From assembly GCF_011758655.1 (NCBI RefSeq), contig NZ_JAAMPA010000001.1:310001-374000 (forward strand): 64,000 nucleotides of DNA. The letters run 5' to 3'. Position 1 is the stretch's first letter, and every line of letters begins with the position of its first letter. This document shows, one piece after another, positions 61,492 to 64,000 of this stretch. The notes beneath the pieces were generated by a model that was not told the origin of the DNA, made no database searches, and saw only the letters and a list, made by a program, of their open reading frames with translations. A program made the position numbers and the translations under genes. The DNA is from Modestobacter marinus. GTDB lineage: Bacteria > Actinomycetota > Actinomycetes > Mycobacteriales > Geodermatophilaceae.

Positions 61492-62484
61492 TCAGTCTCC
61501 GGCAACCCCGGCGGCGTCGTCCCCGGCGTCCCCCAGGAGCTGCACGACGCCGCCGTCCGCGGCGACCACCCGCCCGTCCTCCAGGACGCCGAAGCGCGGG
61601 TTGACCACCAGGTCGAGGTCGTCGCGCACCTCGGTCACCAGCGCGGCGCCGGCCTCCGCGGCCGCGGCGGCGGCCTGCTCGGCCAGCTGCGGGCGCACCT
61701 CCTCGAACGTGAGGACGGCGACGTCGCGGACGAAGCCGACCACCACGCCGCCGGCCTCCGGCAGCGGCAGGGTGAAGCCCTGCCCGGGGGGCGTGGTGGC
61801 GATCGGCTCGGCCAGCACCGGCGGCAGGTCGGCCGGGGCGCGGGCCTCGATCTGCGGCAGGGTGTTGGGCCCGGCGTACTGGGCGGCCAGCGCCGGGTAG
61901 CCGGCCGGGTCGGCGGTCAGCTGGGCCAGCACGGCGTCGGCGGTCGCCTGGTCGGGCACCGTCACCAGGCCGAGCTGCACCTGCGCGAGGCCGGCGCGGA
62001 CCTGCTCGTACTGCTCCCGCAGCGCCTCCTCGGAGGGCTCGGCGAGCCCGGCGGCGACCGCGGCGCGCTGGCGGACCAGCTGCTGGCGGACGTTCTCGAC
62101 CACGTCGGCCTCGTTGGCGCCCTGCTGCTGGGCGACCTGCGCGAAGACCGCCTCCGGGTCGGCGCCGCCGAGCAGCTCGGCGATCCGCTCCCGCACGTCG
62201 GCGTCCGACACCTCGACGCCCCAGCGCCGGGCCACCTCGTCGTGCAGCTCCGCGCCGACCTGCAGGCTCAGCACCTGGCGGGTGTAGCCCACCTCGTCGC
62301 CGGCGGCGTACGCGGCGATGGCGGGGTCGGCGAGCCGGGTGTCGACCGCGTCGTCCAGCTCGGCGACGGTCACCTGCTCGTCACCGACGTAGGCGGCGAC
62401 GTCCGGGGACGTGCGGCACCCCGCCAGGCCACCCACGCCGGCGGCACCCACGAGCAGGACGGCGAGGAGTCTGCGGCTCGGCAC
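61492..62484 (-). CDS. SurA N-terminal domain lipoprotein
   Basis: A 330-residue exported lipoprotein. Signal: SRRLLAVLLVGAAGVGGLAGC with lipobox LAGC (Cys near residue 23). The SurA/PpiD-type chaperone domain follows (about 35-165; AAYVGDEQVTVAELDDAV, then RQVLSLQVGAELHDEVARRWGVEVSD in pieces). A degenerate parvulin-like region (about 175-265) is next. It probably assists folding of exported proteins. It precedes mazG, with mfd further upstream, the common actinobacterial order. GTG 62484 is chosen because it gives a normal signal peptide. Confidence 0.88.
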   Translation of the reverse strand: MPSRRLLAVLLVGAAGVGGLAGCRTSPDVAAYVGDEQVTVAELDDAVDTRLADPAIAAYAAGDEVGYTRQVLSLQVGAELHDEVARRWGVEVSDADVRERIAELLGGADPEAVFAQVAQQQGANEADVVENVRQQLVRQRAAVAAGLAEPSEEALREQYEQVRAGLAQVQLGLVTVPDQATADAVLAQLTADPAGYPALAAQYAGPNTLPQIEARAPADLPPVLAEPIATTPPGQGFTLPLPEAGGVVVGFVRDVAVLTFEEVRPQLAEQAAAAAAEAGAALVTEVRDDLDLVVNPRFGVLEDGRVVAADGGVVQLLGDAGDDAAGVAGD

Positions 62485-62541
62485 GGCGCGAGCGTGCCAC
62501 ACCCGGTGTGACCGGCGTCGCACCCTGCACCGTCCAGCGTC

Positions 62542-62621
62542 GATCAGGTCACCTGATCCAACACTGTCCTCCCGCACCAACGCTGGTGCGGGAGGACAGT
62601 CAGTGATCAGGTGACCTGATC
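62542..62621. repeat. Compound palindromic element, copy 2
   Basis: Same 80-nt architecture as 30535-30614. Outer arms GATCAGGTCACCTGATC (62542-62558) and its complement (62605-62621) are identical to copy 1. The inner 38-nt inverted repeat (62563-62600) keeps ACTG, CCGCACCAAC and their partners. It differs at stem positions 5, 8 and 9, each with the matching change on the other side. It lies 18 nt past the mfd stop on the minus strand, the same placement as copy 1. Confidence 0.9.
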
Positions 62622-62639
62622 ACTGCTGGGCGCGAGAGG

Positions 62640-64000
62640 TCAGGAGGCGACGGCGACGGGCTGCTCCAGGACCGAGGACAGCAGCGCGTGCAGCTTCTCC
62701 AGCAGGGCGACGTCCCGCAGCGGCGTGCGCCGGTCCGGGCCGACCGGCACCTTGATCGACACGGTGCGCACCGCGTCCTTGTAGGTGGCCCCCTCGGCCA
62801 GCCGGGACAGCTTCATCACCTGCGACTCGCGGAGCTCCACCGGACCGACCCGGACGTTGCGGCCCTGCATCGACACCTCCGTGACCCCGAGCCGGCGCAT
62901 GGCCGCGCGGAACCGGGCCACGGCCAGCAGGTTGAGCACCGGGGCGGGTGCGGCGCCGTAGCGGTCGGTGAGCTCGTCGAGCACGGCCTGGGCCTGGTCG
63001 TCGTCCTGGACGCTGGCGACCTTGCGGTAGGCCTCCATCCGCAGCCGCTCGCCGGGCACGTAGTCGTGCGGCAGGTGCGCGTCGACCGGCAGGTCGACCC
63101 GGACCTCGGCCGGCTCCACGGCCGGGGACTCCCCGGTCGCCTGGGCCCGGTAGTCGCTGACCGCCTCGCCGACCAGCCGCACGTACAGGTCGAAGCCGAC
63201 GCCGGCGATGTGCCCGGACTGCTCGCCGCCGAGCAGGTTGCCCGAGCCGCGGATCTCCAGGTCCTTCATCGCCACCGCCATGCCGGCCCCGAGGTCGGTG
63301 TTGTGCGCGATGGTGGTCAGCCGGTCGACCGAGGTCTCGGTCAGCGGCCGCGAGGGGTCGTAGGTGAAGTAGGCGTAGGCCCGCTCCCGGCCACGGCCGA
63401 CCCGGCCGCGGATCTGGTGCAGCTGGGAGAGGCCGAAGGTGTCGGCCCGGTCGACGATCAGGGTGTTGGCGTTGGGGATGTCCAGGCCCGACTCCACGAT
63501 CGTGGTGGCGACGAGGACGTCGTACTCCTTCTCCCAGAAGCCGACCATGATCTTCTCGAGCTCGTGCTCCTTCATCTGGCCGTGGCCGACCGCCACCCGG
63601 GCCTCGGGCACCAGGTTGCGGATCTTCGCCGCCGCCTTGTCGATCGACTGCACCCGGTTGTGGATGACGAACACCTGGCCGTCGCGGAGCAGCTCCCGGC
63701 GGATCGCCGCGGCCATCTGCTTGTCCTCCCACGCACCGACGTAGGTCAGCACCGGGTGCCGCTCCTCCGGCGGGGTGAGGATCGTCGACATCTCCCGGAT
63801 GCCGGTGAGGCTCATCTCCAGGGTGCGCGGGATCGGGGTGGCCGACATCGACAGCACGTCGACCGCCGTCCGGACGCTCTTCAGGTACTCCTTGTGCTCG
63901 ACACCGAAGCGCTGCTCCTCGTCGACGATGACCAGCCCCAGGTCCTTGAACCGGGTGGTCGGCTGCAGCAGCCGATGGGTGCCGACCAGGACGTCGATCT
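62640..64000 (-). CDS. mfd: Transcription-repair coupling factor Mfd, C-terminal part
   Basis: The frame is open to the window edge, so only about 453 C-terminal residues are seen. Helicase motif II is [18 protein letters not shown], then the motif III region [18 protein letters not shown]. RecA-like domain 2 carries [34 protein letters not shown] and the Mfd/RecG hallmark [18 protein letters not shown]. The C-terminal D7 (TRCF) domain follows, with [10 protein letters not shown] and RFGxxP-type [14 protein letters not shown]. Mfd removes stalled RNA polymerase at lesions and recruits UvrA. The N-terminal part lies beyond base 64000. Confidence 0.95.
   Translation of the reverse strand, partial: IDVLVGTHRLLQPTTRFKDLGLVIVDEEQRFGVEHKEYLKSVRTAVDVLSMSATPIPRTLEMSLTGIREMSTILTPPEERHPVLTYVGAWEDKQMAAAIRRELLRDGQVFVIHNRVQSIDKAAAKIRNLVPEARVAVGHGQMKEHELEKIMVGFWEKEYDVLVATTIVESGLDIPNANTLIVDRADTFGLSQLHQIRGRVGRGRERAYAYFTYDPSRPLTETSVDRLTTIAHNTDLGAGMAVAMKDLEIRGSGNLLGGEQSGHIAGVGFDLYVRLVGEAVSDYRAQATGESPAVEPAEVRVDLPVDAHLPHDYVPGERLRMEAYRKVASVQDDDQAQAVLDELTDRYGAAPAPVLNLLAVARFRAAMRRLGVTEVSMQGRNVRVGPVELRESQVMKLSRLAEGATYKDAVRTVSIKVPVGPDRRTPLRDVALLEKLHALLSSVLEQPVAVAS

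Noticed and set aside
61488..61505. TTG start for mazG at 61505
   Set aside because: It would overlap the SurA-like gene and has no ribosome site at proper distance; GTG 61487 has GGAG upstream.

Overview
The window is one contiguous stretch of chromosome from a GC-rich, motile, mycothiol-producing actinobacterium. Starts are often GTG, genes overlap as ATGA/GTGA, and a mycothiol S-conjugate amidase, a PhoH2-type PIN-PhoH protein, DUF501, DUF4235 and DUF2252 proteins and an actinobacterial order of mfd, a SurA-like lipoprotein, mazG and eno are present. A complete flagellar export and motor cluster in such a background points to Geodermatophilaceae or close relatives (Blastococcus, Modestobacter, Geodermatophilus). 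That placement is inference; no marker gene was compared.

Layout. 1-13286 (+): a flagellar operon flbD(partial)-motA-motB-fliL-fliM-fliN-fliO-fliP-fliQ-fliR-flhB-flhA-flhF-like and a small membrane protein. It encodes stator, C-ring, export gate and an unusual FlhF relative. 13299-21131: a LacI regulator facing a seven-gene operon for uptake of an amino-acid-like solute through a polar amino acid ABC transporter. The operon also encodes a Gfo/Idh/MocA dehydrogenase, a DAO-family flavoenzyme, an FrlD-like kinase and an FrlB-like SIS deglycase, which I read as a fructosamine (Amadori compound) catabolic locus. 21197-29152: PhoH2, a drug-type ABC exporter, DUF885, a cis-prenyltransferase, a hemolysin III protein and a PadR/HAAS pair. 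29250-41466: a MenJ-like reductase, a putative ribbon-helix-helix protein, a monofunctional glycosyltransferase, DUF427, PsiE, Mca, GreA, RNHCP, an M3 peptidase and a second ABC exporter. 41632-50808: threonine dehydratase, a MoxR/VWA pair, GNAT, DUF2252, SGNH hydrolase and thiolase. 50909-64000 (mostly minus): Bax-inhibitor protein, a tRNA, Ndh-2, family 5 uracil-DNA glycosylase, DUF4235, Ppx/GppA, DUF501, FtsB, enolase, MscS, MazG, a SurA-like lipoprotein and the C-terminal part of Mfd.

Between genes the sequence is rich in structure. Two copies of an 80-nt compound hairpin (30535-30614 and 62542-62621) share 17-bp palindromic arms and differ in the inner stem by three compensated base-pair changes. 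A second dispersed family of about 50 nt (46406, 54567 and 56182) keeps its loop while its stems covary. At least eight genes have a TANNNT hexamer 6-7 nt before the start codon, the layout of leaderless mRNAs. Several strong hairpins separate operons. I saw no insertion sequence, prophage, CRISPR array or rRNA, and no gene-free stretch above 300 bases.
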